A stretch of DNA of 64,000 nucleotides from Verrucomicrobiota bacterium (lineage in GTDB: Bacteria; Verrucomicrobiota; Verrucomicrobiia; Limisphaerales; JACPZS01), in contig JACPZS010000232.1 of the NCBI GenBank assembly GCA_016195385.1, positions 1-64,000 of the forward strand. The letters are read 5' to 3'. Numbering within the stretch: position 1 is the stretch's first letter; each line of letters starts with the position of its first letter. Positions 18,080 through 24,518 of the stretch are shown here, piece after piece. The notes beneath the pieces were generated by a model. The model ran no database searches and was not told where the DNA came from. It saw nothing but the letters and a program-made list of their open reading frames with translations. The translations under genes and the position numbers were made by a program.

Positions 18080-19402
18080 ATGAATAAATCCTCGCTCGCA
18101 CTCGCTCTGGCTTTGTCGGTTTCGCTGAACGCCTTCGCCAAAGATCACGTCCTGCACACGTTCAAAAAAATTCAACTCACCGATCAGTTTTGGGGCGAGG
18201 GCGCGAGCTTCGGCGACTTCAACCACGACGGCAAGATGGACATCGTCTCCGGCCCGTATTGGTGGGAAGGCCCCGATTACAAAAAGCGCCACGAATACGC
18301 GCCCGCCACGCAGACGTTCAAATTGAAGAAGGCCGACGGCAACGAGGAAACCATTCCCGGCTTCGAGGGCGGGCTTGGCAAGAACAACACTTACTCGAAA
18401 AACTTTTTCGCCTTCACCGGCGACTTCAATCACGACGGCTGGACGGACATCCTGATTCTCGGTTTCCCCGGCGAGGACTCCAACTGGTACGAAAATCCGA
18501 AAGGCAGGGACGGCCATTGGGTGAAACATCTCGCCCTCGACGTGACCGACAATGAATCGCCGGCGTTCACTGACATCACCGGCGATGGCAAACCGGAAAT
18601 CGTCTGCGCCTCCAAAGGTTCCTACGGCTACGCGCAGCCCGACGCGAGCGATGCCACGAAGCCGTGGAAGTGGCACTCCATCACGCCGAACAACAACTAC
18701 CACAAATTCACGCACGGCATGGGGGTAGGGGACGTCAACGGCGACGGTCGCATGGATTTGCTGGAGAAGGACGGTTGGTGGGAACACCCGGCTTCGCTCG
18801 CGGGCGATCCGGTTTGGAAATTCCACAAGTTCAACTTCGGCGTCGGTGGCGCGCAGATGTACGCCTACGACGTGAACGGCGACGGCCGCAACGATGTCAT
18901 CACGAGCACCTCCGCCCACGGTTACGGTTTGGTGTGGTACGAAAACATTTCCGAGAACGGCGAAATTACTTTCAAGGAACACGTCATCCTCAACAAGCTT
19001 GTCGGCGATCAGAAGAAACCCGCACCGAATAATTATGGCGTCGTCTTCTCGCAGCTTCACGCCATCGACCTCATTGACATGGACGGCGACGGCCTCAAAG
19101 ACATAGTGACGGGCAAACGCTTCTGGGCGCACGGCCCGAGTGGCGACGCCGAGCCGAACGCGCCCGCCGTGCTCTACTGGTTCAAACTCGTGCGCGGCCC
19201 GAACCACACCGCCGACTTCATCCCATACCTCATCGACGACAACTCCGGCATCGGCACGCAAGTCGTGGCCCGCGACATCAACGGCGACAAACTTCCCGAC
19301 ATCGTGGTCGGCAACAAAAAGGGAACGTTCGTCCACCTGCACGAAACGAAGAAGGTCAGTCAGGCCGAATGGGAGAAGGCGCAGCCGAAGGCGGGGCGAT
19401 AG
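18080..19402 (+). CDS. secreted FG-GAP/VCBS repeat protein
   Basis: 440 residues with a signal peptide (LALALALSVSLNAFA). At least five FG-GAP/VCBS-type calcium-binding blades are visible from their Asp-rich loops: DFNHDGKMDIV, DFNHDGWTDIL, DITGDGKPEIV, DVNGDGRMDLL, DVNGDGRNDVI, DMDGDGLKDIV and DINGDKLPDIV. This predicts a seven-bladed beta-propeller located in the periplasm or outside the cell, probably binding carbohydrate or another ligand. The ATG at 18080 gives a clean signal peptide; the upstream in-frame extension does not. It is the last ordinary gene before the cassette-like region, which begins within about 15 bases of its stop. Confidence 0.88.
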   Translation: MNKSSLALALALSVSLNAFAKDHVLHTFKKIQLTDQFWGEGASFGDFNHDGKMDIVSGPYWWEGPDYKKRHEYAPATQTFKLKKADGNEETIPGFEGGLGKNNTYSKNFFAFTGDFNHDGWTDILILGFPGEDSNWYENPKGRDGHWVKHLALDVTDNESPAFTDITGDGKPEIVCASKGSYGYAQPDASDATKPWKWHSITPNNNYHKFTHGMGVGDVNGDGRMDLLEKDGWWEHPASLAGDPVWKFHKFNFGVGGAQMYAYDVNGDGRNDVITSTSAHGYGLVWYENISENGEITFKEHVILNKLVGDQKKPAPNNYGVVFSQLHAIDLIDMDGDGLKDIVTGKRFWAHGPSGDAEPNAPAVLYWFKLVRGPNHTADFIPYLIDDNSGIGTQVVARDINGDKLPDIVVGNKKGTFVHLHETKKVSQAEWEKAQPKAGR

Positions 19403-19418
19403 CAGCAAATGGAAACAA

Positions 19419-19976
19419 ATGAGCGGGACACCTGCAATCAGGATGAGCAGCGCAGCGGCTTTGGCGGCCATCGGCGTATTTGCGTCTTTCAAGTTGAAGA
19501 CGGCAGGCACCATCGGGGAGCCGTCGTTTGTTGTATTCGTGTCCATTTCGGCAATAGTCTCGTTAGCGGTGGCGTTCGGCGACAGATTGCAGTCGGTGAG
19601 CCTCCGGGATTTGAAGATTGAGTTGGCTAAGGTCGAGTCCACCCGCAAGGAAGTAGAGCACCGCGAGCAGGAGGTTCGCCGAATTGCTACGGCCTTGGCT
19701 GAGGTTACGGTATTCCTTGCGGCATTTCATTGGCGCCCTGGTAGCCATGAGACGCAGGCTTTGGAGGTGCAGTGGCTTACACAGAGAGTCACCACTTTGC
19801 TTGATGGCATGGGTGCATCGGAGGCCGAACGTCAGAGGGTGTTCCAGTATTTGGACGCCGTGAAGAAGATGGACGCAGTTGGTAAGTCAGACAGAGCAGG
19901 TGCCGAAACCCAATGGGCGGCCCTTTGGAAGATGATTGAGGATGAGATTCATAGAACTACAAAACCCGCTTCCTAA
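19419..19976 (+). CDS. hypothetical membrane protein with coiled coil (cassette gene 1)
   Basis: 185 residues, unrecognised. Two hydrophobic segments (AALAAIGVFASFKL and PSFVVFVSISAIVSLAVAF) are followed by a coiled coil (LKIELAKVESTRKEVEHREQEVRRIATAL) and a helical tail. It may be an inner-membrane anchor with a cytoplasmic or periplasmic coiled-coil partner site. ATG 19419 is preferred over a nearby out-of-frame ATG at 19409 because only this frame gives membrane helices. An attC-like site begins 12 bases after the stop, which is the spacing expected in integron cassettes. It starts 16 bases after the VCBS gene. Confidence 0.7.
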   Translation: MSGTPAIRMSSAAALAAIGVFASFKLKTAGTIGEPSFVVFVSISAIVSLAVAFGDRLQSVSLRDLKIELAKVESTRKEVEHREQEVRRIATALAEVTVFLAAFHWRPGSHETQALEVQWLTQRVTTLLDGMGASEAERQRVFQYLDAVKKMDAVGKSDRAGAETQWAALWKMIEDEIHRTTKPAS

Positions 19977-19987
19977 CTGTGCGCTAC

Positions 19988-20063
19988 ACCTAACCCGGCC
20001 CTCGCGCTCTGGTTGTAATCGTGGCACCTCGTGGGCCGGGTCGTTGAGCTTGGGTCGTTAGAC
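19988..20063 (+). repeat. attC-like recombination site 1
   Basis: It starts with ACCTAAC (inverse core consensus RYYYAAC) and ends with GTTAGAC (core consensus GTTRRRY). Inside, CCCGGCCC near the left pairs with GGGCCGGG on the right. The right half contains GTCGTTGAGCTTGGGTCGTTAG, shared with the sites at 21433, 22119 and 23069. At 76 bases it lies in the normal attC length range. It separates cassette gene 1 from gene 2. Confidence 0.65.
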
Positions 20064-20097
20064 GTCATCGAGCGTCTCTTGTGAAAACAGTCAGTAC

Positions 20098-20811
20098 ATG
20101 AATGTCCTCAAAAGCATCAAAGCGTTCTTCACAGCCTCCCAGCCCGATCCGGTCGCTGAAGCCACTCGCAACCTTTTCAGTGCCGCGAGCGACGCCTTTG
20201 ATGCCGCATACACTGGAATGGAGACCTACACAACGCGAGCAAACCATCGCCATACCATCTTTGTAGCAGCCCGTTCCACTCACGATGCCGACGCATACAA
20301 CGAGGAAATTGCCAGCTACACCGACCCTGCAGACTTTGAGCCATACACCGATGCATACTTAGGTGCTCACACTGCCGCGATCGATCACCTCGCTGCTGCT
20401 TTCGATACCCTCACAGACGCATTCGCCGCCTTTAGCCCTACTGACCATCTCTACAAGTCCGCTGCCGCTGTTTACAAAGCCACGACCGCCCTTTACGTCT
20501 TCGCCACAGACGCTTATTCCAACGCTGCGCACTGCGCCATGACCACCGCGCTGGAGGGCAACCTCCAAGCCGCCCAAAACGATTTCAAGGTTATGCTACT
20601 TGAGACAAGAGCCGCCTACGCGACAGCAGCCGATGCTGCCGCCGCTACCGCGAAAGCCAACGCATTCAAAGCCAACGCGGTCAAGGACGCCGCCGCGGCG
20701 AAACTCCTCAAACAAAAGGCCACCGGGGCGGAAGTCAGAGCGAAGGCGCTCTGCGCCGAGGCTCGTTCCGCCGCTGCCAAGGCGGAAGAAGCCTTAGAAG
20801 AGAGCCAATGA
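20098..20811 (+). CDS. Ala-rich helical protein of unknown function (cassette gene 2)
   Basis: 237 residues, not recognised. The composition is dominated by Ala, with regular aromatic and acidic positions; the C-terminal third (ATAKANAFKANAVKDAAAAK, then KALCAEARSAAAKAEEALEE) predicts a long charged helix or coiled coil. No signal peptide or membrane segment is visible, so it should be cytoplasmic. It lies alone between attC-like sites 1 and 2, all on the plus strand, which is the usual one-gene-per-cassette arrangement. Codon use (many GCC/GCA Ala) looks different from the flanking chromosomal genes, but I did not quantify it. Confidence 0.65.
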   Translation: MNVLKSIKAFFTASQPDPVAEATRNLFSAASDAFDAAYTGMETYTTRANHRHTIFVAARSTHDADAYNEEIASYTDPADFEPYTDAYLGAHTAAIDHLAAAFDTLTDAFAAFSPTDHLYKSAAAVYKATTALYVFATDAYSNAAHCAMTTALEGNLQAAQNDFKVMLLETRAAYATAADAAAATAKANAFKANAVKDAAAAKLLKQKATGAEVRAKALCAEARSAAAKAEEALEESQ

Positions 20812-20831
20812 ACATTCCGACAAGGCACCGG

Positions 20832-20922
20832 ATCCAACCCCGATTGCCGCTTTCGGTCAATCGAGAACGCCTGTTGCGCACCGCGTCACCGGTTCGGGGT
20901 GGCTCAGCTTTCTACGTTAGGC
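20832..20922 (+). repeat. attC-like recombination site 2
   Basis: The left end ATCCAAC fits RYYYAAC and the right end GTTAGGC fits GTTRRRY. AACCCCGA on the left is nearly complementary to TTCGGGGT on the right, giving the imperfect inverted repeat expected of attC. Its middle differs from the other sites. Length is 91 bases, and it starts about 20 bases after the stop of cassette gene 2. Confidence 0.6.
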
Positions 20923-20947
20923 CTATCTAGCGCGTCCACACACGAGT

Positions 20948-21415
20948 ATGTATTGGAAATATTTTTTGAAATTCATGTTGGCAGACTTCCTCTGCACTAT
21001 CGTGTTCACCTTTGTAGTCGTGACCACACTTGTCCCTCTTGCATTCGGCGCGAAGGTCCAGACTGCGGGGAAAATACTCGCCGTTCCTGTTATTGTCGTT
21101 TCAGGTGCGGCGCAGATTTATTTCTGGGGCTTCTGGGCGGCGTTTTGCAGTGGATTCGCCGCGAAGTATTCCGCGATGCCGACCGTTTCTCATCGTTGGC
21201 TTTATTACGTTACTGCCTTCTTCTTTTGCACAGCGCCGCTCGGTTGGTTGAGTCTCGAAGAAACGCAGGTCGCTCAGTCCTCACAGGAGCGTCGTGGCAT
21301 TGAGCGAGGCACTACACTATATTCATTGGTCGCTATCGCTGCGTTCTTGGTGTTTTGTTTTTGGCCCGCTCTGGTCGAGTGGCCATACGCTTGGGCACTG
21401 AGCCACATCCTTTGA
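20948..21415 (+). CDS. four-helix membrane protein of unknown function (cassette gene 3)
   Basis: 155 residues. Four hydrophobic segments are visible: LADFLCTIVFTFVVVTTLVP, AVPVIVVSGAAQIYFWGFW, WLYYVTAFFFCTAPLGWL and YSLVAIAAFLVFCFWPALV. No known motif was recognised. Small polytopic membrane proteins of this kind are common cassette cargo. The start ATG at 20948 lies 25 bases after attC-like site 2, and the stop is 17 bases before site 3, leaving almost no spare sequence, as in a tight cassette. A recognisable ribosome-binding site is not obvious. Confidence 0.7.
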   Translation: MYWKYFLKFMLADFLCTIVFTFVVVTTLVPLAFGAKVQTAGKILAVPVIVVSGAAQIYFWGFWAAFCSGFAAKYSAMPTVSHRWLYYVTAFFFCTAPLGWLSLEETQVAQSSQERRGIERGTTLYSLVAIAAFLVFCFWPALVEWPYAWALSHIL

Positions 21416-21432
21416 TGTTGTTTTGAATGGTT

Positions 21433-21496
21433 CGCTAACCATGCGCTGCAATCGTGACCCCTCGTGGGCCGAGTCGTTGAGCTTCGGTCGTTCGCC
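21433..21496 (+). repeat. attC-like recombination site 3
   Basis: The site contains GCTAAC on the left and the shared right half TGGGCCGAGTCGTTGAGCTT followed by CGGTCGTTCGCC. The right core GTTCGCC departs from GTTRRRY at one position, so it may be weak or decayed. AATCGTGACCCCTCGTGGGC is almost identical to the matching part of site 1. Confidence 0.55.
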
Positions 21497-21546
21497 ATTC
21501 TCCGCGCTCCTTGACAAAGCGGACGCTTTCTCGAACGCTTCGAGCA

Positions 21547-21788
21547 TGACATCGCTGCCCGTCACGCAAGCCCGTTCCAAGCTCTACCAACTCCTGGATG
21601 AGGCCGCCGATTCGCACGAACCTATCCAGATTACCGGCAAGCGTTCCAATGCCGTTCTCATCTCCGAGGACGATTGGCGGAGCATCCAAGAGACGCTTTA
21701 TCTTATTTCGATTCCCGGTATGCGCGACTCCATCCGCAAGGGCATGGCCGAAACGCTCGGCAAGACCTCCACCAAACCCGGCTGGTGA
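21547..21788 (+). CDS. Phd/YefM-family antitoxin
   Basis: 80 residues. The N-terminal MTSLPVTQARSKLYQLLDEA and the segment PIQITGKRSNAVLISEDDW are typical of YefM/Phd antitoxins: a DNA-binding N-terminal domain followed by a toxin-wrapping C-terminal tail (ETLYLISIPGMRDSIRKGM). It would neutralise a YoeB/Txe RNase and repress its own promoter. Its stop overlaps the GTG of the downstream toxin frame (GTGA). The toxin is broken (see 21785), so this antitoxin is now an orphan. It lies between attC-like sites 3 and 4. The ATG at 21547 is chosen because the YefM homology begins there. Confidence 0.88.
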
Positions 21789-22124
21789 GTTGGTCCGTCG
21801 TTTACACCAAGCAAGCCCAGAAGGACGCCCAGAAGATTGCGTCCTCGAATCTCAGGCCCAAGCCAACGTCTTCTCGACATCCTCCCCATTGGAGCGCCGG
21901 TCTCCGACCCGGCGCGAAGCCAACCAAACAGCGTCACGCGCCGGGTCGGAGACCGGCGCTCCGGTTCAAGGGCGCAAAGCGCGCAAAAATTCGGAGTGGT
22001 CTCGCCGAGAATCCTTTCCAGAACCCGCTACCCTACGAAAAGCTCGTTGGCGAGTTGGCGGGCGCTTATTCCCGCCGCATCAACATTCAACACCGTCAAA
22101 GTTCTCCGTATGTGGACTCACTAA
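21785..22124 (+). pseudogene. YoeB/Txe-family toxin, disrupted by a hairpin element and deletions
   Basis: It begins with GTG as MSWSVVYTKQAQKDAQKIAS, the N-terminus of Txe/YoeB RNases. Family features reappear downstream in pieces: LLDIL in another frame, then LAENPFQNPLPYEKLVGELA with GAYSRRINIQHR, and finally TVKVLRMWTH in a third frame. Between the first two pieces lies a 72-base hairpin element (21891-21962) plus flanking sequence. Two bases are missing just before it, and about 25 bases are missing between IQH and TVKV, where the family normally has a segment like RLVYQVL. The catalytic C-terminal His-Tyr end is altered. A functional ribosome-dependent RNase is unlikely. Confidence 0.8.
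21891..21962. repeat. long perfect hairpin element inside the YoeB toxin gene
   Basis: Two 26-base arms (21891-21916 and 21937-21962) are exactly complementary, separated by a 20-base loop. The left arm begins GGAGCGCCGGTCTCC and the right arm ends GGAGACCGGCGCTCC. It has the look of a REP/MITE-type non-autonomous element. Its insertion broke the toxin frame. No target-site duplication was clear. Confidence 0.8.
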
Positions 22125-22246
22125 CAAATGAGCCGAACGCCTCCCGGCGCTGCGCCCAGCCATCGCGGTGCTTGCGCGCGGCCACTGGTTGCCAGCTGTG
22201 TTCCCACGCGGACCGGGTCGTTGAGCTTGGCGTGGGGTCGTTAGCG
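22119..22246 (+). repeat. attC-like recombination site 4
   Basis: CACTAAC on the left (containing the stop of the toxin remnant) is nearly the reverse complement of the right core GTTAGCG. The right half has ACCGGGTCGTTGAGCTTGG followed by CGTGGGGTCGTTAGCG. On the left, AACGCCTCCCGGCGCTGCGC is followed by CCAGCCATCGCG, shared with site 5. Length is 128 bases, within the upper range for attC. Confidence 0.55.
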
Positions 22247-22271
22247 GAACGATTCGTTTGAAACGGGGAAC

Positions 22272-22387
22272 GCGACCGTCCCGGTCGCACCAGTCGGCGT
22301 CTCGCCGACTGGTCTTGGGCGTACCTCTTGCAAACCAAACCGTGCTACCGTCCGGCACGAGCAAGTTTTCGGCGGGACGCCGAAAAC
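22272..22387. repeat. cluster of REP-like hairpins 1
   Basis: Four short hairpins lie in a row in the non-coding 364 bases between the toxin remnant and the next cassette gene. Stems: GCGACCG/CGGTCGC (22272-22288); an 11-base perfect stem beginning ACCAGTCGGCG (22289-22313); CGTGC/GCACG (22341-22359); and a 10-base stem GTTTTCGGCG (22365-22387). Loops are usually three bases. The stretch up to 22488 holds nothing else recognisable. Confidence 0.75.
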
Positions 22388-22488
22388 AGCGGGCGGGACG
22401 CCACGCGCTCCCCAACGAACTGCATCGCCCCGGCTTGGGCGCTTCTACGCGCTTGCCCTGAATCGGAACGCCCGGTATCGTCCCGGAT

Positions 22489-22728
22489 ATGCCAACAGTA
22501 GCACTACAAGCCCATTACGACGGCGTGCATATCGTTCTCGATGAGCCGTATGACCTGCCCGCCAACGCCAGCCTCATGGTGACGCTGCTTCCTGCCGCGT
22601 CCGACGAGGATGCCGAGGATGCCTGGCTGCGGGCAGCGTCGGCCAACGATGTTTTTGCGTTTCTCGCCGACCCTGCCGAAGACATCTACACCGCAGCCGA
22701 CGGCAAGCCATTCCGCGATGCGGTATAG
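22489..22728 (+). CDS. putative antitoxin partner of MazF (cassette gene)
   Basis: 79 residues. It starts MPTVALQAHYDGVHIVLDEP, with LPANASLMVTLLP, a pattern seen in small proteins encoded directly upstream of toxin genes. The C-terminal half is acidic (SDEDAEDAWLRAASANDVF, DPAEDIY), as expected of an antitoxin tail. It overlaps the MazF-like gene by 11 bases. No DNA-binding motif is evident, so autoregulation is uncertain. Antitoxin function rests on context. Confidence 0.7.
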   Translation: MPTVALQAHYDGVHIVLDEPYDLPANASLMVTLLPAASDEDAEDAWLRAASANDVFAFLADPAEDIYTAADGKPFRDAV

Positions 22729-23056
22729 AGTTGTCTTGGTTCCGTTTCCGTTCGACGACCTCTCCGGCAGCAAGGTCCGGCCAGCCGTATGTCTCACCAA
22801 CGCGGTCGGTGCGAATCGTCATGTTGTACTCGCATTCATCACAAGTGCCGTGCCGCCCGGACTGGAGCCAACCGATGTGTTGTTCGACCCCAGCAGCGCC
22901 GACTTTGTGCGCTCGGGGTTACGAGTCCGCTCCGCGTTGCGCCTGCATCGCATGGTGACGGTTTCTGCCACGATCATTCAGCGGCAATTGGGCATCCTGA
23001 CACCGAACCTCCAAGCCCAAGTCCAGCAACGACTACGCACACTCTTCGCTCTATGA
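22718..23056 (+). CDS. PemK/MazF-family toxin
   Basis: 112 residues. The start MRYRVVLVPFPFDDLSGSK and the following KVRPAVCLTNAVG carry the PemK/MazF signature (V-P-F-P-F/Y-D and a conserved KxRPA), and VLAFITSAVPP is the next conserved strand. MazF toxins are sequence-specific endoribonucleases. The chosen ATG overlaps the upstream antitoxin-like gene, the usual arrangement. It has normal length and all key regions, so it should be intact. It is the second toxin-antitoxin pair in the cassette array; such pairs are thought to stabilise chromosomal integron arrays. Confidence 0.85.
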   Translation: MRYRVVLVPFPFDDLSGSKVRPAVCLTNAVGANRHVVLAFITSAVPPGLEPTDVLFDPSSADFVRSGLRVRSALRLHRMVTVSATIIQRQLGILTPNLQAQVQQRLRTLFAL

Positions 23057-23068
23057 CGGTTTTTCTCC

Positions 23069-23164
23069 AATTAACCGAAGCGGCTAGGCGCTGCGCCCAG
23101 CCATCGCGTGCAGCTGCAATCGTGCAACTTCGCAGGCCGGGTCGTTGAGCTTTGGTCGTTCGTT
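23069..23164 (+). repeat. attC-like recombination site 5
   Basis: AATTAAC marks the left end. The right half is GGCCGGGTCGTTGAGCTTTG followed by GTCGTTCGTT. The left part shares GGCGCTGCGCCCAGCCATCG with site 4, and the middle shares GCAATCGTG with site 3. The right core GTTCGTT is degenerate. It follows the MazF stop by 12 bases. Confidence 0.5.
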
Positions 23165-23293
23165 TTGAAGGCATTCGTGCGCCCCACGAATTTATGTTTC
23201 AACCACAGAGCAAAGAATGTTTTGAGAAATTGCGGACACTTTCGTCAGTTGCCGCAGTGCAGGCATGGTTGCGGGAGATTTTTTGTCTGGGTG

Positions 23294-23426
23294 GAACAGG
23301 CCACTGGCCTGTTCTGTCGGGCTACCAGCCCGACAGTGAAACACACGCGGTGTCCACTTGTCGCCAGTTGGTGCCCTCCGCAAGCCTCGGCGGCAGGTTG
23401 CCGCCGAGAACGGCCAGGTTGGCCGT
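23294..23426. repeat. cluster of REP-like hairpins 2
   Basis: Four perfect hairpins fill the gap between attC-like site 5 and the next gene. Stems are GAACAGGCCA (23294-23314), CTGTCGGGCT (23314-23336), CTCGGCGGCA (23386-23408) and ACGGCCA (23410-23426), each with its exact complement; most loops are GGT or ACC. The remaining sequence of 23165-23497 shows no convincing gene. Confidence 0.8.
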
Positions 23427-23497
23427 GCCACCCGAACCAGCTCTGATTGCCGCCATTCGTAAGAACTCACGAGTTATGGTAAGCCACCCGAATCTCC

Positions 23498-24079
23498 ATG
23501 TCACTCATCCCTGACCGCATGAAGTTCCTGCGCTTCGAACGCTGGCTGATCAACGGGGCGATTCTCGTTCTCGTAATTGTCGTGGTGTTCCTGTTAACCG
23601 CTCCTTCTCTCGATTCGTCGTTTTCCTCGGATCCCCGGTTTGTGGTCACCACGCGGCCGCAGATGGGCTTGCCGGCGAGCGCCTCGCTCAAGGATCGGAT
23701 TTTTATCTGGCGATTGCAGCTTTATCAAAGATTCAGGAAGCCCAATCCGCTGGCCTGGTCCTTTGGTGCCAGCCCCACGAACCAGTGTTCCGTTCACGGG
23801 CTGCTGAACCAGTGCGCGGAGATTACTGGCGTCCGCTACGTCATCGCCCGCGAAGTGGCGTCTGGATCGGTTTTGTTTGGCTGCACCAACACTTTGAACG
23901 GCGTTCAGTGGGTGGCGGCCTTCACCGAGGCACTACAGACAGGCAAGCCAGGATGGTGGGATACGAAGAATCAGATTTTCCACAACGAGAACCTGGTGTT
24001 CGTGACCAATTCTCCCAAGACCATTCTGGTTCTTCCCGCGGCGATGGCGGCTGACTTTCAACGCAAGAAATCCAACTAG
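23498..24079 (+). CDS. hypothetical membrane-anchored protein
   Basis: 193 residues, or 186 if the second ATG (23519, MKFLRFERW) is used. One N-terminal membrane helix (LINGAILVLVIVVVFLLTA) is followed by a periplasmic domain with two Cys in a pair-like spacing (TNQCSVHGLLNQCAEITG) and a Trp-rich stretch (GVQWVAAF, KPGWWDTKNQ). No family was recognised. It could be a small exported sensor or an anchored periplasmic factor. It lies between attC-like site 5 and the degenerate site at 24391, sharing the interval with the MORN-like gene, so it may be cassette cargo or the edge of the older chromosome. Confidence 0.6.
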   Translation: MSLIPDRMKFLRFERWLINGAILVLVIVVVFLLTAPSLDSSFSSDPRFVVTTRPQMGLPASASLKDRIFIWRLQLYQRFRKPNPLAWSFGASPTNQCSVHGLLNQCAEITGVRYVIAREVASGSVLFGCTNTLNGVQWVAAFTEALQTGKPGWWDTKNQIFHNENLVFVTNSPKTILVLPAAMAADFQRKKSN

Positions 24080-24124
24080 CCTGCCGGCTCGATTTTTGGC
24101 AAACATCACTTGTCAATTTTTACC

Positions 24125-24373
24125 ATGAGCACCAAAAAAGCGTCGGAGAAGGAGCACATCGAGTATCACAAGGATGGCAGCATTTGGGCGAAGGGAAAGA
24201 CAGCCAATGGCGTCCCCGTTGGTTATTGGGAGTGGTTCCGAAAGAGCGGGACGAAGATGCGGTCCGGCTATTTCGAAAATGGCGAGCAGACTGGCGAGTG
24301 GATCACGTATGACAAGGATGGCCAGAAGTACAAAGTGACCAACATCAAACCAAAAAAGAAGACGCGGGCCTGA
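24125..24373 (+). CDS. MORN-type/YwqK-like repeat protein
   Basis: 82 residues. The repeat YHKDGSIWAKGKTANGVPVG then YWEWFRKSGTKMRSGYFENG then GEWITYDKDGQKYKV follows the MORN/YwqK pattern (Y/W-x-x-x-G-x3-x-x-G-x-Y/F). Proteins with this repeat are often annotated as YwqK-family antitoxins, but the fold is a general beta-sheet scaffold and the toxin link is weak. It is cytoplasmic, highly charged, and ends in a Lys/Arg tail. The ATG at 24125 is preferred over an upstream TTG. Confidence 0.75.
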   Translation: MSTKKASEKEHIEYHKDGSIWAKGKTANGVPVGYWEWFRKSGTKMRSGYFENGEQTGEWITYDKDGQKYKVTNIKPKKKTRA

Positions 24374-24390
24374 CCAAACATTCGCAGTGA

Positions 24391-24460
24391 ACCCAACCAG
24401 CCCGCTCCGGCGGCAAACGTGGCCTTTTGTGGGCCGAGTCTCGCCGAGCTTGCTACGCGG
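24391..24460 (+). repeat. degenerate attC-like site 6
   Basis: ACCCAAC fits the RYYYAAC consensus. Further right, CGTGGCCTTTTGTGGGCCGA followed by GTCTCGCCGAGCTTGC parallels the shared right half of sites 1 and 3, with scattered changes. No good GTTRRRY core follows. It may mark the decayed right end of the array. Confidence 0.35.
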
Positions 24461-24518
24461 CAAGCAACCAGATTCGGCTTGCGCAAAACTCCGTCTGGAA
24501 TAGCGTCCATTTTCGTTT

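Noticed and set aside
18074-19648. Long minus-strand frame (524 codons) opposite the VCBS gene
   Set aside because: Val/Ala-rich shadow of the FG-GAP repeats, no start context or homology; the plus strand has the Asp-rich blades and signal peptide.
21598-22131. Plus-strand frame of 177 codons through the antitoxin/toxin region
   Set aside because: Out of frame with both YefM and the main YoeB pieces; only a short stretch carries a YoeB fragment because of the frameshift.
23152-23514. Plus-strand ORF of 120 codons after attC-like site 5
   Set aside because: Most of it is translated REP hairpins (GGTGHWPVLSGYQPDSE, GGRLPPRTARLAVPPEP); not a credible protein.
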